This document shows positions 51,743 to 62,966 of a DNA stretch of 64,000 nt, one piece after another. Within the stretch, counting starts at the first letter, position 1. The number at the start of each line of letters is the position of its first letter. The position numbers were made by a program, and so were the translations under genes. The stretch is from Lysobacter auxotrophicus (GTDB taxonomy: Bacteria; Pseudomonadota; Gammaproteobacteria; Xanthomonadales; Xanthomonadaceae), in assembly GCF_027924565.1 (NCBI RefSeq), contig NZ_AP027041.1, forward strand, positions 2,542,001 to 2,606,000, read 5' to 3'. The notes under the pieces are model-generated. The model was not told where the DNA came from, did not search any database, and saw nothing but the letters and a program-made list of their open reading frames with translations.

Positions 51743-52918
51743 ATGAGCGACGTCGTCATCGTCGGTGCCAAGCGCACCGCCATCGGTTCCTTCCTCGGCC
51801 AGTTCACCGGCGTCCCGACCCCCGCGCTGGGCACGGCCGCCATCAAGGGTGCGCTGGAGCACGCCGGCGTCGCCGCCGAACAGGTCGACGAGGTCATCAT
51901 GGGCTGCGTGCTGCCGGCCGGTCTCGGCCAGGCGCCCGCGCGCCAGGCCGCGCTCGGTGCAGGCCTGCCCACCTCCGCCGGCTGCACCACCATCAACAAG
52001 GTCTGCGGCTCGGGCATGAAGTCGATCATGCTCGCGCACGATCTGATCAAGGCCGGCTCGGCGCAGGTAATCGTGGCCGGCGGCATGGAGTCGATGACCA
52101 ATGCGCCGCACCTGCTCAACAACTCGCGCACCGGCATCCGTTACGGCAGCGCGGAGTTCCTCGACCACATGGCGTGGGACGGCCTGACCAACCCGTACGA
52201 CGGCAAGGCGATGGGCGTGTTCGGCGACATGGCGTGCGAGAAGTACGGCTTCGATCGCGAAGCGCTCGATGCGTATTCCACCGAAAGCGCACGTCGCGCG
52301 CAGGCCGCGGTGAGCGGTGGTGCGTTCAAGGACGAAGTCGTGCCGGTGACCGTCAAGGGTCGCAAGGGCGAGGTCGTCGTCGACACCGACGAGGAGCCGG
52401 GCAAGATCGACCTGGCGAAGATCCCGACGCTGCGCGCGGCGTTCGGCAAGGACGGCGTGCTGACCGCCGCCTCGTCTTCCAAGATTTCCGACGGCGCCGC
52501 CGCCGCCGTGCTGATGAGCGCCGAGGAAGCCGGCAAGCGCGGACTGAAGCCGCTTGCGCGCATCGTCGCGCACGCCGGCCACGCGCAGGCGCCCGAGTGG
52601 TTCACCACCGCGCCGGTGAAAGCGATTTCAAACGTGCTGGCCAAGGCCGGCTGGTCGGTCGAGGACGTTGACCTGTTCGAGGTCAATGAAGCGTTTTCCT
52701 GTGTGGCCATGGCGCCGATGAAGGACCTGGGCATCTCGCACGAGAAGCTCAACGTCAACGGCGGCGCTGTTGCCCTGGGGCATCCCATCGGCGCCAGTGG
52801 TGCGCGTCTGGTCGTGACGTTGCTGCACGCGCTTCGTGCACGCGGCGTCAAGAAGGGCGTGGCATCGCTGTGCATCGGGGGTGGCGAGGCTACCGCTGTC
52901 GCCATCGAGCTGTTATAA
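51743..52918 (+). CDS. Acetyl-CoA C-acetyltransferase (thiolase)
   Basis: A 391-residue thiolase. The acyl-binding Cys is in CTTINKVCGSGMKSIM (position about 89), the His-containing motif is in NVNGGAVALGHPIGASGARLVV and the second Cys in VASLCIGGGEATAVAIE. The N-terminal VIVGAKRTAIGSFLGQFTG is also standard. It condenses two acetyl-CoA to acetoacetyl-CoA or does the reverse. At the end of leucine breakdown it would use acetoacetyl-CoA. Start is preceded by TGGAGTTCCC. Stands alone. Confidence 0.93.
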   Translation: MSDVVIVGAKRTAIGSFLGQFTGVPTPALGTAAIKGALEHAGVAAEQVDEVIMGCVLPAGLGQAPARQAALGAGLPTSAGCTTINKVCGSGMKSIMLAHDLIKAGSAQVIVAGGMESMTNAPHLLNNSRTGIRYGSAEFLDHMAWDGLTNPYDGKAMGVFGDMACEKYGFDREALDAYSTESARRAQAAVSGGAFKDEVVPVTVKGRKGEVVVDTDEEPGKIDLAKIPTLRAAFGKDGVLTAASSSKISDGAAAAVLMSAEEAGKRGLKPLARIVAHAGHAQAPEWFTTAPVKAISNVLAKAGWSVEDVDLFEVNEAFSCVAMAPMKDLGISHEKLNVNGGAVALGHPIGASGARLVVTLLHALRARGVKKGVASLCIGGGEATAVAIELL

Positions 52919-52960
52919 GACGTTAAGAACGCATTACCTAAAAAAAACCGGCCAAGCCGC

Positions 52961-53010
52961 TTGACACGCGTCACCGGCTTGTCATCATGTTATTGACGCG
53001 CAATTGCGCG
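52961..53010 (+). promoter_or_regulatory. Promoter and 14-base palindrome before the Ala-rich lipoprotein
   Basis: TTGACA (52961-52966), a 16-base spacer and CATCAT (52983-52988) give a plausible sigma-70 promoter. The following leader contains the perfect palindrome CGCGCAATTGCGCG (52997-53010), 30 bases before the ATG, which could be an operator or an RNA hairpin. A second -35-like TTGACG overlaps it. Confidence 0.5.
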
Positions 53011-53040
53011 TTGCCTAACTAAACGACGAGGATAAAAATC

Positions 53041-53406
53041 ATGACCTTCAACAAGGCGCTGATCGCCCTGGCTATGGTTGCCGCTCTGGCCGCCTGCTCG
53101 AACCAGAAGCAGGCTGACGAAGCCGCTGCTGACGCCGCCGCTGCTTCGACCGAAGCCGCTGCTGCCGCCACCGACGCCGCTGCTTCGGGCGACGCCGCTG
53201 CTGCCGACGCTGCCCAGGCCGCTGCCGACACCGCTGCCCAGGCTGCTGACGCCGCCGCCGCTTCGGCCGACGCCACCGCCGCCGCTGCTGCTCCGGCCGC
53301 TGCCGACGCTGCTGCCGACGCCGCTTCGCAGGCTGCTGACGCTGCCGGCCAGGCTGCTGACGCCGCCGACCAGGCTGCTGAAGCTTCGAAGGAAGAGAAG
53401 AAGTAA
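53041..53406 (+). CDS. Ala-rich lipoprotein (paralogue 1)
   Basis: A 121-residue lipoprotein; lipobox LAACS with the cleaved Cys at residue 19 (MVAALAACSNQKQ). The rest is almost wholly Ala, Asp, Glu, Gln and Thr in a heptad-like repeat (QAADAA, DAAAADAAQAAADTAAQ, QAADAAGQAADAADQ), predicting a long alpha-helix with a charged C-terminal cap EASKEEKK. It may brace the outer membrane in the manner of Lpp-like helices, but no Lys anchor for peptidoglycan linkage is evident other than the terminal KK. Start after GAGGATAAAAATC. A similar protein follows at 53723. Confidence 0.82.
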   Translation: MTFNKALIALAMVAALAACSNQKQADEAAADAAAASTEAAAAATDAAASGDAAAADAAQAAADTAAQAADAAAASADATAAAAAPAAADAAADAASQAADAAGQAADAADQAAEASKEEKK

Positions 53407-53444
53407 TCACTGCGGGCAAGCAATTGCCCGAGTGACTTCCTCTC

Positions 53445-53478
53445 GAAAAAGCCGCCGGATTCCGGCGGCTTTTTCTTT
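53445..53478 (+). terminator. Intrinsic terminator after Ala-rich lipoprotein 1
   Basis: GCCGCCGG, loop ATT, CCGGCGGC flanked by AAAAA and TTTTTCTTTT. A further inverted repeat (CGGGCAA...TTGCCCG, 53413-53430) precedes it. The rest of the interval to 53722 looks non-coding. Confidence 0.85.
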
Positions 53479-53722
53479 TGGTGCGATTGATTTGCAGCGA
53501 CACGGTCCTGCGGACGCATGCGCGATGCATCGCGTGCAGTGCACGAATCGAACGCGCGCCGTCGCTGACGGCACGACGCCACCGCCCTGCTGAGAGCCCC
53601 GACGGTTTCTCCGTGATTCATCTGCCCGGACGCACCGCGACCGGACGATGACTTTTTCTTCGCGCGCCCGCTGGCATCGTGCGCCCCGGCTGGGACCCAA
53701 CCCCGTCAATCGGAGAAACCCA

Positions 53723-54100
53723 ATGAACACCAAGCTTTACGCTGCCATTGCCATGACCGTCGCCGCGCTGTCGCTGTCGGCCTGCCATCAGGCAGACACG
53801 CAGAGCGAAGCGGCCGAAGCCGCCGACGCTGCCCACCAGGCAGCCGACGCCTCCGCCAACGCCGCGCAGGAATCGGCCGAAGCCGCCGCTGCCGCCACGA
53901 GCGAAGCCGCCGACCGCGCAAGCGTCGCGGTGGACAACGCGGCGGAGCGTTCGCGCGAAGTCGCCAACGACGCTGCGGCCGGCGCTGCTGCCGCCACTGC
54001 CGACGCCGCACAGGCCACCGCCGATGCGGCGAGCAAGGTCGCCGAGAAGGCCGACAACGCCGCCGAGAAGGCCGAGCAGGAAGCCGCCGAACGCAAGTAA
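53723..54100 (+). CDS. Ala-rich lipoprotein (paralogue 2)
   Basis: A 125-residue lipoprotein; lipobox LSACHQ with Cys at residue 21. Composition and periodicity match paralogue 1 (EAADAAHQAADASANAAQESAEAA), with Ala, Glu, Asp and some Arg/Lys, ending AEKAEQEAAERK. It probably arose by duplication. A helical envelope lipoprotein is likely; no direct evidence for a partner. Own ribosome site (CGGAGAAACCCA) and terminator. Confidence 0.82.
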   Translation: MNTKLYAAIAMTVAALSLSACHQADTQSEAAEAADAAHQAADASANAAQESAEAAAAATSEAADRASVAVDNAAERSREVANDAAAGAAAATADAAQATADAASKVAEKADNAAEKAEQEAAERK

Positions 54101-54134
54101 GGCGCTGCCGCCAGGCCGCGATACGTTCCATGGG

Positions 54135-54164
54135 AAGGGCCCGCTCGCGCGGGCCTTTCCTTTT
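54135..54164 (+). terminator. Intrinsic terminator after Ala-rich lipoprotein 2
   Basis: AAGGGCCCGC, loop TCGC, GCGGGCCTTTCCTTTT: a 7-base perfect stem extended by G-T/A-T pairs, with a T-rich tail. Confidence 0.78.
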
Positions 54165-54273
54165 GGCGTGATGCCCCATCACGACGCCTGTGCGCCGCCG
54201 ACACGACCCGCGCAATTGGCCGAAGCCTGCGCTTTATGGTCTGATGCCGCATCTTCCGCACGCCGCTGCATCG

Positions 54274-55899
<1,626 letters not shown>

Positions 55900-55951
55900 C
55901 GCCCTCCCGGCTGCAGGCGGCCTGCTTCGGATTCAGGGAGGTGATCCGCAA

Positions 55952-55984
55952 ATGAACGAGCCCAACCAGCCGACGATTGGGTGA
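55952..55984 (+). other. Ten-codon mini-ORF with an unusually strong ribosome site
   Basis: The bases GGGAGGTGATCC end 5 bases before an ATG (MNEPNQPTIG, stop). GGAGGTGATC is a perfect ten-base match to the 16S anti-SD sequence, stronger than any other in the window. A leader peptide or small peptide is possible, as is a truncated gene. It sits in the 193-base gap between mccB and the bactofilin gene. Confidence 0.4.
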
Positions 55985-56092
55985 GGCGAGTCACACGCAG
56001 GGTGAATTGGCGGGCGTAGCCTCGGGTGGGTTGCACCCCGATCTCTGCACCCCCGTGCATTGCCCCGCCCCTGCCAATCGAGGAAGTGCGTC

Positions 56093-56701
56093 ATGGCGAT
56101 TTTCAATTCCCCACAGCCCTCCACGCCCAAGCGCGACAACGGCCCTGCCCCGTCCAATCCCACCGAGTCCGCGCTGCCGAAGGAACCGGCACGCGACGAG
56201 TTCTCCTTCGGCGCGCCCAAGCCCGCCGCCACCAGCGCTGCTGCACCCGCGCCCGCGCCGACACAGGCGTCGAACCCGCGTCCTGCCGAACGCGAAGGCA
56301 AGGAATCGGTGATCGCCGCCGACCTGTCGATCGAAGGCAAGATCAACGGCGCCGGCCACATCCGCATCGCCGGCCGCTTCAAGGGCGACGTCCACGTCGA
56401 AGGCGACCTGACCATCGAAGTCGGCGCGAAGGTCAACGGCGGCGTGCGTGCGCGCAAGGTCGTGATCGCCGGCGAGCTGGAAGGCAACGTCGAGTCGGCG
56501 CAGCACGTCGAACTGCTCGAAGGCGGCGTGGTGGTCGGCGACATCAAGGCCGGCGTGGTGAGCATCGCCCCGGGTTCGCGCATGCGCGGCCAGGTCGACT
56601 TCGGCTTCGACGATCGCGACGCCCGCAGCAGCGGCAAGTCCGACAAGCACGACAAGGCCGACAAGGGCGAACCGAAGACCGAGGCGTCCGCCGCGTCATG
56701 A
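56093..56701 (+). CDS. Bactofilin
   Basis: A 202-residue polymer-forming cytoskeletal protein. A Pro/Ala/Ser-rich N-terminal tail (about 1-70) precedes the bactofilin (DUF583) core of short beta-helix turns: ESVIAADLSIEGKINGAGHIRIAGRFKGDVHVEGDL, VGAKVNGGVRARKVVIAGELEGN, HVELLEGGVVVGDIKAGVVSIAPGSRMRG. The C-terminus is charged (SGKSDKHDKADKGEPKTE). It self-assembles at the membrane and affects cell shape, wall synthesis or motility. A GAGG ribosome site precedes the ATG. It overlaps the next gene by four bases. Confidence 0.92.
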   Translation: MAIFNSPQPSTPKRDNGPAPSNPTESALPKEPARDEFSFGAPKPAATSAAAPAPAPTQASNPRPAEREGKESVIAADLSIEGKINGAGHIRIAGRFKGDVHVEGDLTIEVGAKVNGGVRARKVVIAGELEGNVESAQHVELLEGGVVVGDIKAGVVSIAPGSRMRGQVDFGFDDRDARSSGKSDKHDKADKGEPKTEASAAS

Positions 56702-57060
56702 GCCTCGCGCGCCCCGGCACACCCGGCGCGACGCGGACGTGCCCGCACTGTAAGACGACGATCCTGGAAAGCGCGAACGTCTGTCCCTCGTGCCGGCATC
56801 ACCTGCGTTTCGATCCGGACGCCGCGCAATCCGCGCAGCTGCGGTCGGTGCCGCTGCGCGTGGAGGGCACGATCAAGCCGCCGCCGGGCGACAACGCGCT
56901 GGAGTACTCGGTGGTACTCACCATCCGCAACGCGGACGGCGAGGAAATCGAGCGCCAGGTGATGGGCGTGGGTGCGTTGTTCAACGGCGAGGAGCGCTCG
57001 TTCACGCTGGAAGTCGAGGCCGTCGAAGTGCGTGGGTATCGGGCTCGGCGGAAGCACTAG
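56698..57060 (+). CDS. Zinc-ribbon protein coupled to bactofilin, hypothetical
   Basis: A 120-residue protein whose ATG overlaps the bactofilin stop (ATGA). The N-terminal CPHCKTTILESANVCPSCRHHL contains two CxxC pairs 13 residues apart, a zinc ribbon. The rest (LRSVPLRVEGTIKPPPGDNALEYSVVLTIRNADGEEIERQV to the end) looks like an all-beta domain. I do not know a family. The coupling to bactofilin strongly suggests a joint role in cytoskeleton or wall targeting. Confidence 0.8.
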   Translation: MSLARPGTPGATRTCPHCKTTILESANVCPSCRHHLRFDPDAAQSAQLRSVPLRVEGTIKPPPGDNALEYSVVLTIRNADGEEIERQVMGVGALFNGEERSFTLEVEAVEVRGYRARRKH

Positions 57061-57090
57061 CTCCGCTCGAACCCGTCGGCTCGCAACCTG

Positions 57091-57118
57091 CCCCTCTCCT
57101 GCTTGCGGGAGAGGGGTT
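57091..57118. terminator. Hairpin between convergent genes
   Basis: CCCCTCTCC, loop TGCTTGC, GGGAGAGGGG, related to the arm of the composite repeats. It separates the zinc-ribbon protein (ends 57060) from the Feo operon (ends 57143) and could terminate both ways. Confidence 0.5.
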
Positions 57119-57142
57119 GCGAGCAGCCTCAGTAGCGCCGCC

Positions 57143-57397
57143 TCAGTGCCGCTTGGGCTCCGAAGGCCCGCAGCTGTTGCATCCGCCGCACGCGCCGTCG
57201 TTCGACATCGCCGGCGGTGCGATCTGCCGACCCAGTTTCTGCATCCACGGCGCGCGCCCGCCACGCACCATCGGAACCGCGATGGCCAGGCGCAAGCGGC
57301 GCACCGCGTTCGGGAACTGCCGCTTCGCGACGAACCACGCGCTGAAGACCACCGCCACGGCGATGATCGCGTACTGCGCGAGCAGGCCGGCGTCCAT
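57143..57397 (-). CDS. Small Cys-rich membrane protein of the feo operon
   Basis: An 84-residue protein with one N-terminal membrane helix (LLAQYAIIAVAVVFSAWFV), a basic middle and a C-terminal motif CGGCNSCGP. It begins 2 bases after the feoB stop, so it is cotranscribed. The layout resembles the FeoB-associated Cys-rich membrane proteins (TM helix plus a terminal C-x-x-C cluster); it takes the position FeoC often has. A role in handling Fe2+ next to FeoB is probable. Confidence 0.78.
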   Translation of the reverse strand: MDAGLLAQYAIIAVAVVFSAWFVAKRQFPNAVRRLRLAIAVPMVRGGRAPWMQKLGRQIAPPAMSNDGACGGCNSCGPSEPKRH

Positions 57398-57399
57398 CG

Positions 57400-59319
57400 T
57401 CAGCCCGCGCCCAGCGCCACGGCGACGTGGTACGTCACGAAGGACGCCAGGTACGCCAGTCCGAACAGATAGCCGGTGGCGATGGCCACCTGCTTCCAGG
57501 AGTTGGTTTCGCGCTTGATCGTCGCCAGCGTCGAGATGCACTGCGGCGCGTAGATGAACCACACCAGCAGCGACAGCGCGGTGGCCAGCGACCACGAGCC
57601 GGTGATGATCGGCGACAGCGCCTGCGCGGCAGCTTCGTCGTTGGCGGCCGACAGCGCGTACACGGTCGCCAGCGACGACACGGCGACTTCGCGCGCGGCG
57701 AGGCCGGGAATCAGCGCGATGCAGATCTGCCAGTTGAAGCCGACCGGCGCGAACACCGCCGTCAGCGCGTGGCCGATGCGGCCGGCGAAGCTGTAGTCGA
57801 TGGCCGGGCCCGTCGCGCCGGCCGGCGCCGCCGGGAACGACAGCAGGAACCACAGCAGGATCGTCAGCGCGAGGATGATGCCGCCGACGCGGCGCAGGAA
57901 GATCCACGCGCGTTCCCACAGGCCGATGAGCAGATCGCGCGGGTGCGGGATGCGGTACGACGGCAGTTCGAGCAGCAGCGCGTGCTCGCTCTTGTCGCGT
58001 CGCCACTTCTTCATGATCCACGCCACCGCCAGCGCGCTGGCGATGCCGGCCGCGTACAGCGCGAACAGCACGAGTCCCTGCAGGTTGAGCAAACCGCCGG
58101 CGACCTGCCGCTGCGGAATGAAGGCACCGATCAGCAACGCGTACACCGGCAGGCGCGCCGAGCACGTCATCAGCGGCGCGACCAGGATGGTGGCGAGGCG
58201 GTCGCGAGGGTCCTGGATCGAGCGCGTCGCCATGATGCCCGGGACAGCGCAGGCGAAGCTCGACAGCAGCGGGATGAACGAGCGTCCGGACAGGCCCGCC
58301 TTCGACATGAGGCGATCCAGAAGGAACGCCGCGCGCGGCAGGTAGCCCGATTCCTCGAGCGCGAGGATGAAGGCGAACAGGATCAGGATCTGCGGCAGGA
58401 ACACCACCACGCTGCCGAGGCCGGCGATGATGCCGTCGACCAGCAGGCTGCGCAGCGGGCCATCGGGCAACGCGTTGCCGAGCGTCTCGCCCAGCAGGCC
58501 GGTGCCGCCTTCGATGAGGTCCATCAGCGGCGTCGCCCAGGCGTACACGGCCTGGAAGATCAGGAACATGACAATCGCCAACGACACGAGCCCCATCACC
58601 GGATGCAGCAGCCACCTGTCCAGCACGTCGTCCACCTCGGCGGTGCGGCGCGGCATGGTCACGGCCAGCGACAGCAGGCGGCGCGTTTCGGCGTGCAGCG
58701 CGTCGGGGTCGTGGACGAGCTCGGCCGGCAGGTGCGACGTGGGTTCGTGCAGCTTGCCGGCGACGCGGTCGAGCATTGCGACGAGCTCGCGCGCGCCGCC
58801 ATTGCGCACCGCGACGGTCGGCACGACGGGCACGCCGAGTTCGCGCTCCAGCGCGGCGAGGTCGACTTCGATGCCGCGACGCTTGGCGGCATCCATCATG
58901 TTGACGGCGAGCACCATCGGCCGGCCGAGTTCGCGCACTTCCAGCGCGAAACGAAGATGCAGGCGCAGGTTGGTCGCATCGACCACGCACACCAGCACGT
59001 CCGGCGCGGGTTCGCCGGGATAGAAGCCGCGGCAGACATCGCGCGCGACCGCTTCGTCCAGGCTCGCCGCGTGCAGGCTGTAGGCGCCCGGCAGATCGAG
59101 CACCGCGTAATGGCGGCCCGAGGGCGCGTGGAAGCGGCCTTCCTTGCGCTCCACCGTGACACCGGCGTAGTTCGCGACCTTCTGCCGGCTGCCGGTGAGC
59201 TGGTTGAACAGCGCCGTCTTGCCGCAATTGGGGTTGCCGATGAGCGCGACGCGCACGCTATGCGCCGCGGCGCTCTGCACGGCCGCCACGCCCTTCACCG
59301 CACCTTCCGCCGCGCTCAT
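57400..59319 (-). CDS. feoB: Ferrous iron transporter FeoB
   Basis: A 639-residue protein. The N-terminal G domain (about residues 22-190) contains GNPNCGKTALFN (P-loop), DLPGAYSL (G3) and NMMD (guanine-base motif). The membrane part has the paired gate motifs (GLGSVVVFLPQILILFAFILALEESGYLPRAAF, AVPGIMATRSI, GFNWQICIALIPGLAAREV). It imports Fe2+ into the cytoplasm, with GTP hydrolysis as control. The start ATG overlaps the feoA stop by four bases. Preceded by FeoA and a Fur box, so repressed when iron is plentiful. Confidence 0.95.
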   Translation of the reverse strand: MSAAEGAVKGVAAVQSAAAHSVRVALIGNPNCGKTALFNQLTGSRQKVANYAGVTVERKEGRFHAPSGRHYAVLDLPGAYSLHAASLDEAVARDVCRGFYPGEPAPDVLVCVVDATNLRLHLRFALEVRELGRPMVLAVNMMDAAKRRGIEVDLAALERELGVPVVPTVAVRNGGARELVAMLDRVAGKLHEPTSHLPAELVHDPDALHAETRRLLSLAVTMPRRTAEVDDVLDRWLLHPVMGLVSLAIVMFLIFQAVYAWATPLMDLIEGGTGLLGETLGNALPDGPLRSLLVDGIIAGLGSVVVFLPQILILFAFILALEESGYLPRAAFLLDRLMSKAGLSGRSFIPLLSSFACAVPGIMATRSIQDPRDRLATILVAPLMTCSARLPVYALLIGAFIPQRQVAGGLLNLQGLVLFALYAAGIASALAVAWIMKKWRRDKSEHALLLELPSYRIPHPRDLLIGLWERAWIFLRRVGGIILALTILLWFLLSFPAAPAGATGPAIDYSFAGRIGHALTAVFAPVGFNWQICIALIPGLAAREVAVSSLATVYALSAANDEAAAQALSPIITGSWSLATALSLLVWFIYAPQCISTLATIKRETNSWKQVAIATGYLFGLAYLASFVTYHVAVALGAG

Positions 59320-59576
59320 GCGATCGCTCCGTCGACGATGGCGTCGAGCGACACGCGTACCCGCGCCGCTTCGGTGCGACGCAGCGCGAAACGGGTGAAG
59401 CCGACCTGCACCAGCAGCGGTTCCTTCGACACCGGCCCGGCCGCCATCACTTCCACCCGTTCGCCGCGCACGAAGCCCAGCTCGCGCAGGCGGCGCGCGA
59501 TCGCATCGTTGGGCGCCAGGTCCTCGACGGCGTCGACGGTGGCGGCGGTACGGCGTGGCAGTTCGGACAGCTTCAA
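59316..59576 (-). CDS. feoA: Ferrous iron transport accessory protein FeoA
   Basis: An 86-residue SH3-like protein: LSELPRRTAATVDAVEDL, RRLRELGFVRGERVEVMAAGP and PLLVQVGFTRFALRRTEAARVRV. It likely binds FeoB and stimulates its activity. The first codon is TTG (AAGGTTCAC upstream on the plus strand), preceded by AGGTGAACC. It overlaps feoB (ATGA). Length is standard for the family. Confidence 0.92.
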   Translation of the reverse strand: MKLSELPRRTAATVDAVEDLAPNDAIARRLRELGFVRGERVEVMAAGPVSKEPLLVQVGFTRFALRRTEAARVRVSLDAIVDGAIA

Positions 59577-59621
59577 GGTTCACCTGTGGGCCGGTCCGCC
59601 GCGGGGCGACGGGCCGACAAG

Positions 59622-59640
59622 ATGGGAATCGTTCTCAATT
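59622..59640 (-). promoter_or_regulatory. Fur box upstream of feoAB
   Basis: ATGGGAATCGTTCTCAATT is a close match to the Fur consensus in a 19-base window (GAATCGTTCTC core). It lies 46-64 bases upstream of the feoA start. Iron-dependent repression of the feo operon by Fur is the expected result. It also lies 90 bases upstream of the hydratase gene on the plus strand. Confidence 0.75.
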
Positions 59641-59729
59641 GTAGCACCCGGTCCGCCGAACGCGGTTGCAGCATGGCCGTTGGAAGGCACCGGCTATCAT
59701 TCGCCAGACTCCAACAAGCATTCCGGCCG

Positions 59730-60512
59730 ATGACCAATCCGCTGTTGAACCTGCGCGAAGGGCCCGTCGCCCGGCTGCGACTGAATCGTCCGGAGCTGCA
59801 CAACGCCTTCGACGCCATGCTGATCGCCGCGCTGACCGGCGCGCTGGAGGCCGTGGCCGAGGACGACAGCGTCCGGGTGGTGGTGCTGGAAGGCGAAGGG
59901 CCCTCGTTCTCGGCCGGCGCGGACCTCAACTGGATGCGCGGCATGGCCGCCGCCAGCGAGGAGGCCAACCGCACCGATTCCCTCGCCCTCGCCCGCCTGA
60001 TGCGGACCCTGGACGAACTGCCCCGCCCGACCGTCGCCCGCGTGCAGGGCGCGGCGTTCGGCGGCGGCGTCGGGCTGGTGGCCTGCTGCGACATCGCCAT
60101 CGCCGCCACCGACGCGAAGTTCGGCCTGACCGAAAGCAAGCTGGGCCTGCTGCCGGCGGTGATCTCGCCGTACGTGCTCGATGCCATCGGCCCGCGCCAG
60201 GCGCGCCGCTGGTTCGCCACGGCGGAAATCTTCGATGCCGCGACCGCGCTGGAGATCGGCCTGCTGCACCAGGTCGTCGAAGGCGACGCGCTCGACGCCG
60301 CGGTGCAGCGTCAGGTCGACCTGCTGCTGAAGGCCGGCCCGCACGCCAGCGCGCAGGCGAAGTCGCTGGTGCGGCGCGTGGCATTCGAACGCGACCGCGA
60401 CCGGCTCGACCACGACAACGCCGCGCTGATCGCGCGCCTGCGCGTATCGGACGAAGGACAGGAAGGCCTCACGGCGTTCCTCGACAAGCGCAAGCCGCGC
60501 TGGTGCCAGTAA
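59730..60512 (+). CDS. Enoyl-CoA hydratase, probable methylglutaconyl-CoA hydratase
   Basis: A 260-residue crotonase-fold protein. The oxyanion-hole segments are SFSAGADLNWM and QGAAFGGGVGLVACCDIAIA, and ESKLGLLPAVISPYVLDAIG carries the second catalytic Glu region. The gene lies 18 bases before a VOC gene and shortly before the biotin subunit of methylcrotonyl-CoA carboxylase, so the substrate is likely 3-methylglutaconyl-CoA (the LiuC role). ATG at 59730 begins at MTNPLLNL. Confidence 0.87.
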   Translation: MTNPLLNLREGPVARLRLNRPELHNAFDAMLIAALTGALEAVAEDDSVRVVVLEGEGPSFSAGADLNWMRGMAAASEEANRTDSLALARLMRTLDELPRPTVARVQGAAFGGGVGLVACCDIAIAATDAKFGLTESKLGLLPAVISPYVLDAIGPRQARRWFATAEIFDAATALEIGLLHQVVEGDALDAAVQRQVDLLLKAGPHASAQAKSLVRRVAFERDRDRLDHDNAALIARLRVSDEGQEGLTAFLDKRKPRWCQ

Positions 60513-60530
60513 GCACTACGGAGAAACGAC

Positions 60531-60914
60531 ATGCTCGACCACACCGGTATCACCGTTTCCGACTACGCCCATTCGCGCGCTTTCTACGAGCGCATCCTCG
60601 GCGTGCTCGACTACGGCATCGTCATGGACGTGACGAAGGAACAAAGCGGCGGCTACGAAGGCTGCGGCTTCGGTGACAAGAAGCCCGACTTCTGGATCGG
60701 CACCGGCGACACGCCGAGCACCGGCGTGCACATCGCATTCGTCGCGGCCTCGCGCGCGGCGGTCGACGAATTCCACGCCATCGCCCTGCAGCACGGTGCA
60801 CGCGACAACGGCGCCCCGGGCCTGCGACCGCACTACCACCCGAACTATTACGGCGCCTTCGTGATCGACTTCGACGGCAACAACATCGAAGCCGTGTGCC
60901 ACCGTCCCGAGTGA
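60531..60914 (+). CDS. VOC family protein in the leucine operon
   Basis: A 127-residue VOC domain protein (DHTGITVSDYAHSRAFYERIL, HIAFVAASRAAVDEFHAIALQ, NYYGAFVIDFDGNNIEAVCH). Metal-ligand positions are the first His and the last Glu. It is embedded in the operon between the hydratase and the carboxylase alpha subunit (18 and 4 bases apart) and so is likely cotranscribed. Its role in leucine catabolism is unknown. Resembles the VOC protein at 17905. Confidence 0.87.
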   Translation: MLDHTGITVSDYAHSRAFYERILGVLDYGIVMDVTKEQSGGYEGCGFGDKKPDFWIGTGDTPSTGVHIAFVAASRAAVDEFHAIALQHGARDNGAPGLRPHYHPNYYGAFVIDFDGNNIEAVCHRPE

Positions 60915-60918
60915 CCCC

Positions 60919-62955
<2,037 letters not shown>

Positions 62956-62966
62956 GGCCGGCCACC

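Noticed and set aside
50930-52582. Upstream extension of the autotransporter frame to 1518 residues
   Set aside because: The lipoprotein signal and ribosome site place the start at 50929; the rest is antisense to the thiolase and GNAT genes.
53019-53621. A 200-residue Ala-rich minus-strand protein opposite lipoprotein 1
   Set aside because: Low-complexity GCC/GGC repeats read Ala in more than one frame. The plus-strand frame has a lipobox, promoter, ribosome site and terminator.
57427-59733. A 768-residue plus-strand frame opposite feoB
   Set aside because: Arg/Gln/Asp-rich antisense translation; feoB is clear on the other strand.
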